A DNA stretch of 20,884 nucleotides, taken from the NCBI GenBank assembly GCA_009602735.1, contig WELA01005328.1, forward strand, positions 1,278,261-1,299,144, written 5' to 3'. The stretch is from Mesotaenium endlicherianum (Eukaryota; Streptophyta; Zygnematophyceae; Zygnematales; Mesotaeniaceae). Positions 1 to 9,935 of this stretch are shown here, one piece after another. The notes beneath the pieces are model-generated. The model saw only the letters and a program-made list of their open reading frames with translations, did no database searches and was not told the origin of the DNA. Each line of letters begins with the position of its first letter. The stretch's first letter is position 1. The translations under genes were made by a program, and so were the position numbers.

Positions 1-171
1 CCCTCCAATGACACTTATGATGCAAGAAACCAGCAAGGAGTGAAAGCAAGACTCTCTTTGGCTGAAAAAGAAGCTCTCATGACGGCTGGACTATGCTTTT
101 ATTGCAAGGAAAAGGGCCATCGTGCACTTTTATGCCCCAAAAAGTTGTCAAAAAACGGACAGCGCCGGTAG
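1..171 (+). CDS. gag: gag C-terminal fragment, copy 1 (zinc knuckle)
   Basis: This is the last 56 codons of the Gag nucleocapsid protein, which packages the element's RNA in cytoplasmic virus-like particles. The frame is open from base 1 to a TAG at 169-171. A CCHC zinc knuckle (C-x2-C-x4-H-x4-C) is intact. Compared with copy 2, one residue just before the last Cys changed from Ser to Leu (a C-to-T change), and a Pro became Leu upstream. The reading frame overlaps the start of pol, as in copy 2. The 5' part is beyond the window, so I cannot say whether this gag is intact. Confidence 0.85.
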   Translation, partial: PSNDTYDARNQQGVKARLSLAEKEALMTAGLCFYCKEKGHRALLCPKKLSKNGQRR

Positions 172-3100
172 GCCAGGAGCCTACCACCCCAAGACCCACT
201 TCACGAGAAGACAACAAGCCAAGTGAGGTGGAGACCCCGGTTGAAGACGACGTTCCAGCCCCAATGAGTTTGAGAGGTTACCTTGGAGGAGAGAAGGTCC
301 ACATCTTGGTGGATAGCGGAGCTCAAGGCAACTTCATTGCTGCAGATTTTGCCACCAAGCACGGTATTACTATGCGAACTCTTGACCACGACGAGGAGAT
401 TATGATGCCCGATGGATTCTCCTATACTACCCCTTCCAAGAAGACGTACCCCTTGGCACTCTCTATCAAGTCCTTCAAGGATAGAGTAGTGTTCTCCCCC
501 ATGCAATTGGGCAAGTACGACGTCATCCTAGGGACGCCTTGGTTGACCAAGCACAACCCCCAAGTTGATTGGAGGACCGGTACTATCAAGATCAAGAATG
601 ACATCACTTCAAGAATCTGTATTTTGCGCGCAATCCAGAATATCCAGACCCAAGACATCCAGAAGCCGGCACACGAGATACTATTGTCCGCCCTCCAACT
701 CAAGAGACTTGTGAGGAAGGGACACGAGCTTCTTTTGGCCTTGATCACGCCAAAAGACATCAAGAAAGACATCGAGAGTCAAGAAGGCAGCCCCGTTCCC
801 AAGGAGATACAAGAAGTCTTTGAGGACTACAAAGAAGTGTTCTCCCCGGAATTGCCCAAGGGCCTACCCCCCAAAAGATTCGTAGACCACAAGATAGAGT
901 TGGAGCCCGGAAGCAAGCCCATCTCTCGGCCTACGTTCAAAATGTCATACACGGAGCTAGACGAAGTCAAGAAGCAAATCAAGGAGCTACTGGAGCATGG
1001 CTTCATTCGACCTAGCAAGTCGCCATTTGGAGCCCCGGTGCTATTTGTCAAGAAGAAAGATGGTACCTTGAGGATGTGTGTGGACTATCGCGCCCTCAAC
1101 AAGATCACCATCAAGAATCGATACCCGCTGCCGCGCATGGATGAGCTCATGGACCGGCTGGTTGGAGCCAAGTACTTCACGAAGATTGACTTACGGAGCG
1201 GCTACCACCAGATTCGCATCGCAGAACCGGACATAGAGAAGACGGCATTCAGGACAAGATATGGACATTTTGAGTTCATGGTCCTGCCATTTGGACTCAC
1301 CAACGCGCCAGCAACTTTCATGACTATGATGAACACCATATTTCAGCCCATGTTGGACAGATTTGTGGTGGTATTCATCGATGACATCCTTATCTACAGC
1401 AAGACCCTTGAAGAGCATGCGAGACACTTGAAAGAAGTCCTTGAAGTATTGAAGCAAAACAAGCTATTTGCGAAGGAGTCAAAGTGCGAGTTTGCCAAAC
1501 AAGAAGTGGAGTTCCTAGGTCTCCACGTGACTGCTGATGGCATCAAGATAGACCCCAAGAAGACCACGGTGGTGGAGGAATGGCCAACCCCCACGACCAA
1601 GAAAGAACTCCAGTCATTCTTGGGATTTGCCAATTGGTACAGAAAATTCATCCAAAGCTTCTCGCACATAGCAGCCCCCCTGACAGATCTACTCAAGAAC
1701 GACAGGCTATATACATGGACCCAAAAAGAGGAAGAGGCATTTCAAGACTTAAAGCAAAGATTGACCACATCCCCGGTGCTCACACTCGCAAGTCCAAACC
1801 CAGATTGGCCCTTCCACGTCATCACCGATGCATCTTCATATGCAATAGGAGCAATCTTGCTTCAAGACCAAGGCAAGGGACTGCAGCCCATCGCCTACGA
1901 GTCAAGGAAGCTAAATCCAGCCGAGCAAAATTATACAACCACGGAGCGAGAGGCATTGGCGATTGTACATGCCTTGAAGGTTTGGCGCTGCTACGTTGAA
2001 GGACGCAAAGTACTGGTCACCACGGACCACGAGGCGTTAAAGCACCTCCAAACGCAGCCGTATCTCTCAAGGAGACAAGCAAGATGGAGCGGATACTTGC
2101 AACAATACAACATCACGATTCAGTACCAGCCCGGCAAGACAAATCCGGCTGACCCCCTCTCAAGATTGCAATTAAATGCAATGATGGTATCCTTGAAGAC
2201 AGATCTGGAAGCTCGATTTTCAGCCGCCTATGAAAGAGACCCTTACTACAAGAACGGAGAAGCAGCCTTGGACTTATACAAGAAGCAAGAAGGCAATTAT
2301 TGGGTGAGGCAAGACTCGGGCCAGAGATGTGTTCCTAATGACATAGACCTCCGGCTCTTGCTTCTACGAGAAGCACACGACAACCCTCTTGGAGGACACT
2401 TCGGAATCCTAAGGACCACGGGCGTTCTAGCTAGGACTTATTGTTGGCCAGGCATGTCTAAGCAAGTCAAGGAGTACTGCAGGAGCTGTGACACATGCCA
2501 AAGAATCAAGCCATCATCGCAAAAGGCGGGAGGACTCCTCCAACCACTACCAATCCCCGAAAGACAATGGACGGACATCTCAATGGACCTTATCGTGGAC
2601 TTGCCCGTGACACCTCGAGGCCATAATGCAATACTCACGGTGGTGGACAGACTTACTAAGGTGGCTCATTTTTATTCCAACGACGACTAAGGCTACAGCA
2701 CCACAACTTGCAAGACTTATTTTTGACAACATCTTCCGACTCCATGGACTACCATCAAGAATTGTGTCAGATAGAGATCCAAGATTCACAAGCCATTTCT
2801 GGAAAAATCTCTTCAAGAACTTGGGTACATCGCTGGATATGTCTACTGCCTACCACCCACGATCAGATGGGCAAACCGGGCGTATGAATCGTACCCTAAA
2901 GACCTCTCTAAAGGCCTACGTGTCTACCCTAGAACAAGACTGGGACATGTACTTGACCCCCCTCGAGTTTGCCTACAACAACACTACGAAGGCCTCTACC
3001 CAAGAGTCCCCATTCTTCCTCAACTATGGCTTCCATCCGACCACGCCACTGAGCTTCACGGCTGGCCATGATGAAGTACCTGCAGCCACAAATTTTGTGG

Positions 3101-3758
3101 AGATATTAGAAGCAGCCCTTACAGCAGCGAAGAAAGCTCTACAACACGCGCAAGATGCTCAAGCAAGAGTGGCAAACAGATCCAGAAGAGAAATTACGTA
3201 CAGAGTGGTGACAACGTGTTACTATCATCCAAGAATATTTCCCTGAACAACAGGCCTGCCGGCAGCAAGTTCTCTCCCAAGTTTTTGGGACCCTTCAAGA
3301 TTATCCAGCAAGTCAACCCCGTTGCTTTCAAGCTAGAACTTCCCCAGACTATGCACATCGACCCCGTATTCCACGCTTCCCTCTTCAAGCCATATGTGCA
3401 ACCCGACAACAAGTTCCCAGGACGTGTGACAACCCCACCAGCCCCAACAATAGTGGATGATCATTTGGAGTACGAAGTGGAAGACATAGTGGCTATGAGA
3501 AATTTCAGGAGACAATAGCAATACTTGATCAAGTGGAAAGGATATCCAGATTCGGAGAGTAGTTGGGTGGTGGCGCACTACCTTGACAAAGTTCAGAGAA
3601 AGTTGAAGCGCTTCCATGCCGCCAATCCCCATCTTGGACCAGCCCTAAGTCTCTCTACTAGAAGCCCGAAGACTTCAGGGAGGCAGCCTGCCACCATCAA
3701 GAAGCAGAAGAAGACCCCTTGTAGGCAGCTTGCAAGAACAAGAAAGAGGAAACATTGA
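93..3758 (+). pseudogene. pol: pol polyprotein, copy 1 (frameshifted, stop, catalytic loss)
   Basis: This encoded protease, reverse transcriptase, RNase H, integrase and a chromodomain, in the same order as copy 2. The frame is open to 2690 and includes the protease DSG and the reverse transcriptase IDD motif. It is then broken in three places. A fifth T in the run at 2669-2673 (copy 2 has four) shifts the frame within the integrase core. One G is missing at 3207-3208 (copy 2 has three), which restores the frame about 535 nt later. A TAG at 3516-3518 replaces a Gln codon inside the chromodomain. In addition, the integrase catalytic Glu codon (GAG in copy 2, 9054-9056) reads GGG at 2878-2880. 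No active integrase can be made from this copy. The C-terminal basic tail survives as an isolated open stretch to 3758. Confidence 0.93.
150..185 (+). promoter_or_regulatory. -1 ribosomal frameshift signal, copy 1
   Basis: The heptamer AAAAAAC at 150-156 sits in the gag frame as A AAA AAC. It is followed by a perfect 7-bp stem (ggtaggc at 167-173, gcctacc at 179-185). The signal is base-for-base the same as in copy 2, although other parts of copy 1 have decayed. Confidence 0.7.
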
Positions 3759-4517
3759 CATTAGACACTCTTCTCTTCTCGCAGTTTCTGGACCGAAAAC
3801 TAAAACTGCTATTGGTGATAGGTCCCTGCATGATAAATTCTGAAAATTTACGTGGCTGTAGTCCATGAGAAGCCGGTCATTTAGAGTCCAAGTTTGCTCA
3901 ATTTGGAGCACTGGTGAGAGAGATATGATGCTCTAAGTAGAAGGGGGTCAGGCTGCTGGCATTGTTAGGGCAGAATATGCCTTCTGACATTGTGCCTTCC
4001 CCTGAACTTGGAATGCTCTGAAACTCAAGACTCTGGTAGAACATCTTACAGCGCCCAGTTTGAGACTTAGTTTGCAGAATTTGGAGAAGTATAGAAGGAC
4101 TTATGATTTTCAGAAGTTTCTGCACAGATTTGGAGGAGTGCCTACTCTCTCAGCTCTCAACGACACTCCAGAAATGAGAATGCTCTCAAATTTGGTGACC
4201 CGGTAGAGTTCTCCGACGCGGTCCGTCTGGCACTCGAATTTTCAGATTTGGAGCAGTTCTGTGGCCGCTATGAATTTTTGAGTTCGTGGCAGATTCTGGG
4301 CCAACTTGTACAATTTTCTTTATCATTAAGGAGTAGGCTAGCCAATAAGGTCACACCACCTACGACCTTGCCTAGTCTACCTTACATGTGTAGCACCTGA
4401 CTTGGCGCCTTTGACTAGTCCTCTTCACATGTGTGGCATCTGACTTGAAACTGTTGACTAGTTTGCTCCACATGTGTAAGACCTGACTTGACGCGCCGAG
4501 ACGTCGCTTTTTCTATC
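3759..4517 (+). other. 3' noncoding tail of copy 1
   Basis: This stretch of about 760 nt lies between the end of pol and the G7 tract and has no credible gene. It holds repeated ATTTGGAG words (3901, 4079, 4128, 4246) and a 43-bp repeat near its 3' end. It is almost identical to the copy 2 tail after 3968, while the first about 210 nt carry several substitutions. Confidence 0.8.
4384..4497 (+). repeat. 43-bp degenerate tandem repeat (2.6 copies), copy 1 tail
   Basis: ACATGTGT recurs at 4384, 4427 and 4470, exactly 43 bp apart. Each is followed by a variant of a CTGACTTG block, and the first two by TTGACTAGT. The third unit keeps only its first half. TTGAC (W-box core) and CATGTG words recur in register. 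The array ends just before the polyG tract and the LTR. Confidence 0.8.
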
Positions 4518-4524
4518 GGGGGGG
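4518..4524 (+). other. Polypurine tract (G7), copy 1
   Basis: A run of seven G lies directly against the TG that begins the LTR at 4525. This is the position where plus-strand priming of reverse transcription takes place. The tract is short and pure G, preceded by a pyrimidine-rich stretch rather than a mixed A/G tract. The same arrangement recurs at 10695-10701. Confidence 0.65.
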
Positions 4525-5030
4525 TGATGTAGTGATTTGAGTTATTATATATTAGTTTGCATATATTTTAATGTTTTCAAATATATTTGGAGTAGTATTG
4601 TGTGGAGTCAAGTGTGAATAGGTACTCTAGTAACTTGGTTCATGTCCTTTGAACCTTCCAAGGCATTTTCGAAGTTAGAGGAAAGACCTAGAAGAACTCC
4701 ATGTGGCAAAAGTCAGATGTGCCATTTTTAGGTCAAAAGGACATGTGTACATTATTCTAGAAAGAGGTGGCAAGTTTTGGGATGTGTTGGGTGCCAACAC
4801 ATCAACATACACCTTCCTAGAAATTACTTATGTAGCAAGTATATAAACAAGAGCTAGAACATAGAAAGACATTCCAGAATCACTCTTGTACTTGCCAAAA
4901 TCCAGAAATATATTAACTTTCAAGAAGCCATCTCTCTTTCAAGAAGCTACCACTTGTGTTCAAAGATCCTTGTCTTGAATAGATAAAGTATTCTGTTTTA
5001 CTAAGTACTTTATCTATCTGTTTCACTACA
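4525..5030 (+). repeat. LTR, shared between copy 1 (3') and copy 2 (5')
   Basis: This 506-bp repeat begins TGATG and ends CTACA (5'-TG...CA-3'). Its partner is at 10702-11207. A TATATAAA box is at 4840-4847, so the RNA start is expected about 30 bp downstream. TTCnnGAA words occur at 4755-4762 and 4872-4879. The last 60 bp contain a perfect 12-bp inverted repeat (4979-4990 and 5006-5017). It is followed after one base by the primer-binding site, which confirms the right boundary. Confidence 0.95.
4840..4847 (+). promoter_or_regulatory. TATA box of the central LTR
   Basis: TATATAAA lies 191 bp before the LTR end in an otherwise mixed context, as expected for the RNA polymerase II promoter of an LTR element. 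It would drive the gag-pol RNA of copy 2. The matching box in the right LTR is at 11017-11024. Confidence 0.6.
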
Positions 5031-5031
5031 G

Positions 5032-5048
5032 TGGTATCGGAGCTAGGC
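5032..5048 (+). other. Primer-binding site, tRNA-iMet type
   Basis: TGGTATCGGAGCTAGG starts one base after the LTR. It matches the complement of the 3' end of plant initiator tRNA-Met (TGGTATCAGAGCCAGG, from established knowledge) except at two positions. Minus-strand DNA synthesis would start here. Confidence 0.85.
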
Positions 5049-5067
5049 ACTTTGGTAGCACAAGAAG

Positions 5068-6348
5068 ATGGCCGATCCTCAAGACCAACAGCAAGCTTTC
5101 GAAGGAAGCCCTTCCTCTCCAAGACACCCTCCTCCAGCGCCGATGGGAGAGCCCACTCAAGAAAATCTGCAACAACAAGAAGCACCACAAGGAGGAGCAC
5201 ACCCTCCTCCAGCGTCGATGGGAGAGCCTACTCAAGGAAATCTGCAACAACAAGAAGCACCACAAGGAGGAGCACCGTCAAATCCCGTGGCAGCCGCTAT
5301 AGCAAAGTTGACCCCACCACAAGGAGTTCCCGCAAATGAGTGGGCAGCCTTCCTAATGACCGTCCACAACCAAGTGGGCTTGGCCACCTATGAAGCAACC
5401 GTGCAAGCGTCAAGAGAAGCTATGGCTGCCATGGTTGCCCCTATTGCGAGCAATGCTCAAAATCCAGCCCCGGCTCAAGCGCCTCCACAAGAGCCAACGA
5501 GAGCAAGGAAACTCATCAAGCCCGGCAAACCCGACACTTTCAACCCCGGGAAAGGTGCCAACCTGAATTTATGGCTCTACCAAGTGGAGACGTACCTCGC
5601 GTTCCTTGAAGTACCCGAGGAGGACTACGTTCCCTTTGCCGTTACCTTACTTAGAGGAGCAGCAACATCATGGTGGCGTAACTATCAAGCGGCTATATAT
5701 CAAGCTATGGCGCACCCCATGCTCGGCCAAGAGCCCCCACCATCATATGCAAGATGGGCAGATTTTCGTGAGGCCCTCAAGAAGCAATTCATGCCCATCA
5801 ATGCGGAGAAGATTGCCCGAGGAAAGCTCCACCATCTCAAGCAAACGACGTCCGTTCAAGAGTATACATCCAGATTTCACGCCCTCACTCTTGAGATCCC
5901 CAACATGTCTCTCGAGGAGAAGATTGACCGTTACATCTTTGGCCTCAAACCCAAGGTGGCAAAGGAAGTGGAGTTACGCGACTTGACGGACTTCTCAAAG
6001 ATCATTGAAGTGGCCCAAAAGGTGGATACCTTGGATTTCAAGCACTCCGTGCCTTCATCTTCACGGGTACCGACGACGCGGGTGTACGCAGCCCCTTCCA
6101 CATCCGAATCTGGACCCACACCCATGGAAATCGGAGTTATTAAAAGGGACCCCGCGGCTGCCCGGAAGAGTGGAAGACCCTCCAATGACACTTATGATGC
6201 AAGAAACCAGCAAGGAGTGAAAGCAAGACTCTCCCCGGCTGAAAAAGAAGCTCTCATGACGGCTGGACTATGCTTCTATTGCAAGGAAAAGGGCCATCGT
6301 GCACTTTCATGCCCCAAAAAGTTGTCAAAAAACGGACAGCGCCGGTAG
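5068..6348 (+). CDS. gag: Gag polyprotein, copy 2
   Basis: This is a 426-residue structural protein of the retrotransposon particle. Residues 1-75 are Pro/Gln-rich and include a perfect-register 25-residue duplication (20-44 and 45-69). Residues of about 165-320 match the Retrotrans_gag capsid type, with a WW pair near 202 and the FMPINAE-type block near 241. A CCHC zinc knuckle uses C402, C405, H410 and C415. The ATG has A at -3 and G at +4 and lies 20 nt after the PBS. The last 79 nt overlap pol, which is read in the -1 frame. The slippery heptamer falls at codons 420-422, so most ribosomes should stop at TAG 6346-6348 and a minority should continue into pol. Length and layout are normal for the family. 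Confidence 0.95.
   Translation: MADPQDQQQAFEGSPSSPRHPPPAPMGEPTQENLQQQEAPQGGAHPPPASMGEPTQGNLQQQEAPQGGAPSNPVAAAIAKLTPPQGVPANEWAAFLMTVHNQVGLATYEATVQASREAMAAMVAPIASNAQNPAPAQAPPQEPTRARKLIKPGKPDTFNPGKGANLNLWLYQVETYLAFLEVPEEDYVPFAVTLLRGAATSWWRNYQAAIYQAMAHPMLGQEPPPSYARWADFREALKKQFMPINAEKIARGKLHHLKQTTSVQEYTSRFHALTLEIPNMSLEEKIDRYIFGLKPKVAKEVELRDLTDFSKIIEVAQKVDTLDFKHSVPSSSRVPTTRVYAAPSTSESGPTPMEIGVIKRDPAAARKSGRPSNDTYDARNQQGVKARLSPAEKEALMTAGLCFYCKEKGHRALSCPKKLSKNGQRR
5125..5274 (+). repeat. 75-bp tandem duplication inside gag
   Basis: Two adjacent 75-bp units (5125-5199 and 5200-5274) differ at only a few bases. The unit is a multiple of three, so it adds 25 residues without breaking the frame. The encoded unit begins HPPPA and ends QGGA. 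Confidence 0.95.
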
Positions 6349-9300
6349 GCCAGGAGCCTACCACCCCAAGACCCACTTCACGAGAAGGCAACACGCCAAG
6401 TGAGGTGGAGACCCCCGTTGAAGACGACGTTCCAGCCCCAATGAGTTTGAGAGGTTACCTTGGAGGAGAGAAGGTCCACATCTTGGTGGATAGCGGAGCT
6501 CAAGGCAACTTCATTGCTGCAGATTTTGCCACCAAGCACGGTATTACTATGCGAACTCTTGACCACGACGAGGAGATTATGATGCCCGATGGATTCTCCT
6601 ATACTACCCCTTCCAAGAAGACGTACCCCTTGGCACTCTCTATCAAGTCCTTCAAGGATAGAGTAGTGTTCTCCCCCATGCAATTGGGCAAGTACGACGT
6701 CATCCTAGGGACGCCTTGGTTGACCAAGCACAACCCCCAAGTTGATTGGAGGACCGGTACTATCAAGATCAAGAATGACATCACTTCAAGAATCTGTATT
6801 TTGCGCGCAATCCAGAATATCCAGACCCAAGACATCCAGAAGCCGGCACACGAGATACTATTGTCCGCCCTCCAACTCAAGAGACTTGTGAGGAAGGGAC
6901 ACGAGCTTCTTTTGGCCTTGATCACGCCAAAAGACATCAAGAAAGACATCGAGAGTCAAGAAGGCAGCCCCGTTCCCAAGGAGATACAAGAAGTCTTTGA
7001 GGACTACAAAGAAGTGTTCTCCCCGGAATTGCCCAAGGGCCTACCCCCCAAAAGATTCGTAGACCACAAGATAGAGTTGGAGCCCGGAAGCAAGCCCATC
7101 TCTCGGCCTACGTTCAAAATGTCATACACGGAGCTAGACGAAGTCAAGAAGCAAATCAAGGAGCTACTGGAGCATGGCTTCATTCGACCTAGCAAGTCGC
7201 CATTTGGAGCCCCGGTGCTATTTGTCAAGAAGAAAGATGGTACCTTGAGGATGTGTGTGGACTATCGCGCCCTCAACAAGATCACCATCAAGAATCGATA
7301 CCCGCTGCCGCGCATGGATGAGCTCATGGACCGGCTGGTTGGAGCCAAGTACTTCACGAAGATTGACTTACGGAGCGGCTACCACCAGATTCGCATCGCA
7401 GAACCGGACATAGAGAAGACGGCATTCAGGACAAGATATGGACATTTTGAGTTCATGGTCCTGCCATTTGGACTCACCAACGCGCCAGCAACTTTCATGA
7501 CTATGATGAACACCATATTTCAGCCCATGTTGGACAGATTTGTGGTGGTATTCATCGATGACATCCTTATCTACAGCAAGACCCTTGAAGAGCATGCGAG
7601 ACACTTGAAAGAAGTCCTTGAAGTATTGAAGCAAAACAAGCTGTTTGCGAAGGAGTCAAAATGCGAGTTTGCCAAACAAGAAGTGGAGTTCCTAGGTCTC
7701 CACGTGACTGCTGATGGCATCAAGATAGACCCCAAGAAGACCACGGTGGTGGAGGAATGGCCAACCCCCACGACCAAGAAAGAACTCCAGTCATTCTTGG
7801 GATTTGCCAATTGGTACAGAAAATTCATCCAAGGCTTCTCGCACATAGCAGCCCCCCTGACAGATCTACTCAAGAAGGACAGGCTATATACATGGACCGA
7901 GAAAGAGGAAGAGGCATTTCAAGAGTTAAAGCGAAGATTGACCACATCCCCGGTGCTCACACTCCCAAGTCCAAACCCAGATTGGCCCTTCCACGTCATC
8001 ACCGATGCATCTTCCTATGCAATAGGAGCAATCCTGCTTCAAGACCAAGGCAAGGGACTGCAGCCCATCGCCTACGAGTCAAGGAAGCTAAATCCAGCCG
8101 AGCAAAATTATACAACCACGGAGCGAGAGGCATTGGCGATTGTACATGCCTTGAAGGTTTGGCGCTGCTACGTTGAAGGACGCAAAGTACTGGTCACCAC
8201 GGACCACGAGGCGTTAAAGCACCTCCAGACGCAGCCGTATCTCTCAAGGAGACAAGCAAGATGGAGCGGATACTTGCAACAATACAACATCACGATTCAG
8301 TACCAGCCCGGCAAGACAAACCCGGCTGACCCCCTCTCAAGACTGCAATTAAATGCAGTGATGGTATCCCTGAAGACAGATCTGGAAGCTCGATTTTCAG
8401 CCGCCTATGAAAGAGACCCTTACTACAAGAACGGAGAAGCAGCCTTGGACCCATGCAAGAAGCAAGAAGGCAATTATTGGGTGAGGCAAGATACGGGCCA
8501 GAGATGTGTTCCTAATGACTTAGACCTCCGGCTCTTGCTTCTACGAGAAGCACACGACAACCCTCTTGGAGGACACTTTGGAATCCTAAGGACCACGGGC
8601 GTTCTAGCTAGGACTTATTGTTGGCCAGGCATGTCTAAGCAAGTCAAGGAGTACTGCAGGAGCTGTGACACATGCCAAAGAATCAAGCCATCATCGCAAA
8701 AGGCGGGAGGACTCCTCCAACCACTACCAATCCCCGAAAGACAATGGACGGACATCTCAATGGACCTTATCGTGGACTTGCCCGTGACACCTCGAGGCCA
8801 TAATGCAATACTCACGGTGGTGGACAGACTTACCAAGATGGCTCATTTTATTCCCACGACGACTAAGGCTACAGCACCACAACTTGCAAGACTCATCTTT
8901 GACAACATCTTCCGACTCCATGGACTACCATCAAGAATTGTGTCAGATAGAGATCCAAGATTCACAAGCCATTTCTGGAAAAATCTCTTCAAGAACTTGG
9001 GTACATCGCTGGATATGTCTACTGCCTACCACCCACAATCAGATGGGCAAACCGAGCGTATGAATCGTACCCTAAAGACCTCTCTAAAGGCCTACGTGTC
9101 TACCCTCGAGCAAGACTGGGACATGTACTTGACCCCCCTCGAGTTTGCCTACAACAACACTACGCAGGCCTCTACCCAAGAGTCCCCATTCTTCCTCAAC
9201 TATGGCTTCCATCCGACCACGCCACTGAGCTTCACGGCTGGCCATGATGAAGTACCTGCAGCCACAGATTTTATGGAGACATTAGAAGCAGCCCTTACAG

Positions 9301-9935
9301 CAGCGAAGAAAGCTCTACAACACGCGCAAGATGCTCAAGCAAGAGTGGCGAACAGATCCAGAAGAGAAATTACGTACAGAGTGGGTGACAACGTGTTACT
9401 ATCATCCAAGAACATTTCCCTGAACAACAGGCCTGCCGGCAGCAAGTTCTCTCCCAAGTATTTGGGACCCTTCAAGATTATCCAGCAAGTCAACCCCGTT
9501 GCTTTCAAGCTAGAACTTCCCCAGACTATGCACATCGACCCCGTATTCCACGCTTCCCTCTTCAAGCCATATGTGCAACCCGACAACAAGTTCCCAGGAC
9601 GTGTGACAACCCCACCAGCCCCAACAATAGTGGATGATCATTTGGAGTACGAAGTGGAAGACATAGTGGCTATGAGAAATTTCAGGAGACAGCAGCAATA
9701 CTTGATCAAGTGGAAAGGATATCCAGATTCGGAGAATAGTTGGGTGGCGGCGCACTACCTTGACAAAGTTCAGAGAAAGTTGAAGCGCTTCCATGCCGCC
9801 AACCCCCATCTTGGACCAGCCCCAAGTCTCTCTACTAGAAGCCCGAAGACTTCAGGGAGGCAGCCTGCCACCATCAAGAAGCAGCAGAAGACCCCTTGGA
9901 GGCAGCCTGCAAGAACAAGAAAGAGGAAAAATTGA
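6270..9935 (+). CDS. pol: Pol polyprotein PR-RT-RH-IN-chromodomain, copy 2 (intact)
   Basis: This 1221-codon frame would be made as a Gag-Pol fusion by -1 frameshifting. The first 21 residues, from the ATG, are probably not used. Domains in order: aspartic protease (DSG at 74-76); reverse transcriptase (about 255-480; catalytic D366, D430, D431 in FIDD); RNase H (about 574-690; D579, E618 or E620, D645, D687); integrase zinc finger (H762, H769, C799, C802); integrase core (D832, D893, E929, giving a D,D35E spacing); GPY/F module near 1066-1068; chromodomain (about 1125-1175) with a complete aromatic cage Y1127, W1148, Y1151; and a Lys/Arg-rich tail. A cage-complete chromodomain is expected to bind methylated histone tails and guide integration into heterochromatin (family knowledge). 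No stop or frameshift is seen. The equivalent copy 1 gene is broken. Confidence 0.97.
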   Translation: MLLLQGKGPSCTFMPQKVVKKRTAPVGQEPTTPRPTSREGNTPSEVETPVEDDVPAPMSLRGYLGGEKVHILVDSGAQGNFIAADFATKHGITMRTLDHDEEIMMPDGFSYTTPSKKTYPLALSIKSFKDRVVFSPMQLGKYDVILGTPWLTKHNPQVDWRTGTIKIKNDITSRICILRAIQNIQTQDIQKPAHEILLSALQLKRLVRKGHELLLALITPKDIKKDIESQEGSPVPKEIQEVFEDYKEVFSPELPKGLPPKRFVDHKIELEPGSKPISRPTFKMSYTELDEVKKQIKELLEHGFIRPSKSPFGAPVLFVKKKDGTLRMCVDYRALNKITIKNRYPLPRMDELMDRLVGAKYFTKIDLRSGYHQIRIAEPDIEKTAFRTRYGHFEFMVLPFGLTNAPATFMTMMNTIFQPMLDRFVVVFIDDILIYSKTLEEHARHLKEVLEVLKQNKLFAKESKCEFAKQEVEFLGLHVTADGIKIDPKKTTVVEEWPTPTTKKELQSFLGFANWYRKFIQGFSHIAAPLTDLLKKDRLYTWTEKEEEAFQELKRRLTTSPVLTLPSPNPDWPFHVITDASSYAIGAILLQDQGKGLQPIAYESRKLNPAEQNYTTTEREALAIVHALKVWRCYVEGRKVLVTTDHEALKHLQTQPYLSRRQARWSGYLQQYNITIQYQPGKTNPADPLSRLQLNAVMVSLKTDLEARFSAAYERDPYYKNGEAALDPCKKQEGNYWVRQDTGQRCVPNDLDLRLLLLREAHDNPLGGHFGILRTTGVLARTYCWPGMSKQVKEYCRSCDTCQRIKPSSQKAGGLLQPLPIPERQWTDISMDLIVDLPVTPRGHNAILTVVDRLTKMAHFIPTTTKATAPQLARLIFDNIFRLHGLPSRIVSDRDPRFTSHFWKNLFKNLGTSLDMSTAYHPQSDGQTERMNRTLKTSLKAYVSTLEQDWDMYLTPLEFAYNNTTQASTQESPFFLNYGFHPTTPLSFTAGHDEVPAATDFMETLEAALTAAKKALQHAQDAQARVANRSRREITYRVGDNVLLSSKNISLNNRPAGSKFSPKYLGPFKIIQQVNPVAFKLELPQTMHIDPVFHASLFKPYVQPDNKFPGRVTTPPAPTIVDDHLEYEVEDIVAMRNFRRQQQYLIKWKGYPDSENSWVAAHYLDKVQRKLKRFHAANPHLGPAPSLSTRSPKTSGRQPATIKKQQKTPWRQPARTRKRKN
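6327..6362 (+). promoter_or_regulatory. -1 programmed ribosomal frameshift signal (gag-pol)
   Basis: The heptamer 6327-6333 reads A AAA AAC in the gag frame (codons TCA AAA AAC), matching the X XXY YYZ rule. A -1 slip there leads exactly into the open pol frame. After a 10-nt spacer comes a perfect 7-bp stem, ggtaggc (6344-6350) with gcctacc (6356-6362), closing a 5-nt loop. The gag stop TAG 6346-6348 lies in the 5' arm. The position, phase and structure agree with known retroviral signals. Activity itself is inference. Confidence 0.82.

Larger units (their letters stand above)
1..5030 (+). mobile_element. Ty3/gypsy chromovirus copy 1 (5'-truncated by window edge, decayed)
   Basis: The sequence enters at the end of gag and continues through pol, a 3' noncoding tail, a G7 tract and an LTR. 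Every landmark recurs exactly 6177 bp to the right in copy 2, for example the LTR start at 4525 versus 10702. The coding part is defective (see the pol pseudogene entry). The LTR at 4525-5030 is shared with copy 2, so the two internal regions form a head-to-tail array with a single LTR between them. The 5' LTR and most of gag lie outside the window, so the true size of the array is unknown. Confidence 0.93.

Noticed and set aside
4384..4497. CRISPR-like regular spacing of the 43-bp repeat
   Set aside because: The units are directly adjacent and degenerate with no unique spacers, and they lie in a eukaryotic retroelement.
6270..6332. Independent ATG start for pol at 6270
   Set aside because: The ATG lies inside gag over the zinc knuckle and would need reinitiation. 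The frameshift heptamer explains entry into the frame better, so these 21 codons are probably not translated in this frame.
7757..8176. 139-codon plus-strand frame inside pol (also 1580-1999)
   Set aside because: It is a shadow of the RT/RNase H region, and its protein differs between copies wherever pol has silent changes.
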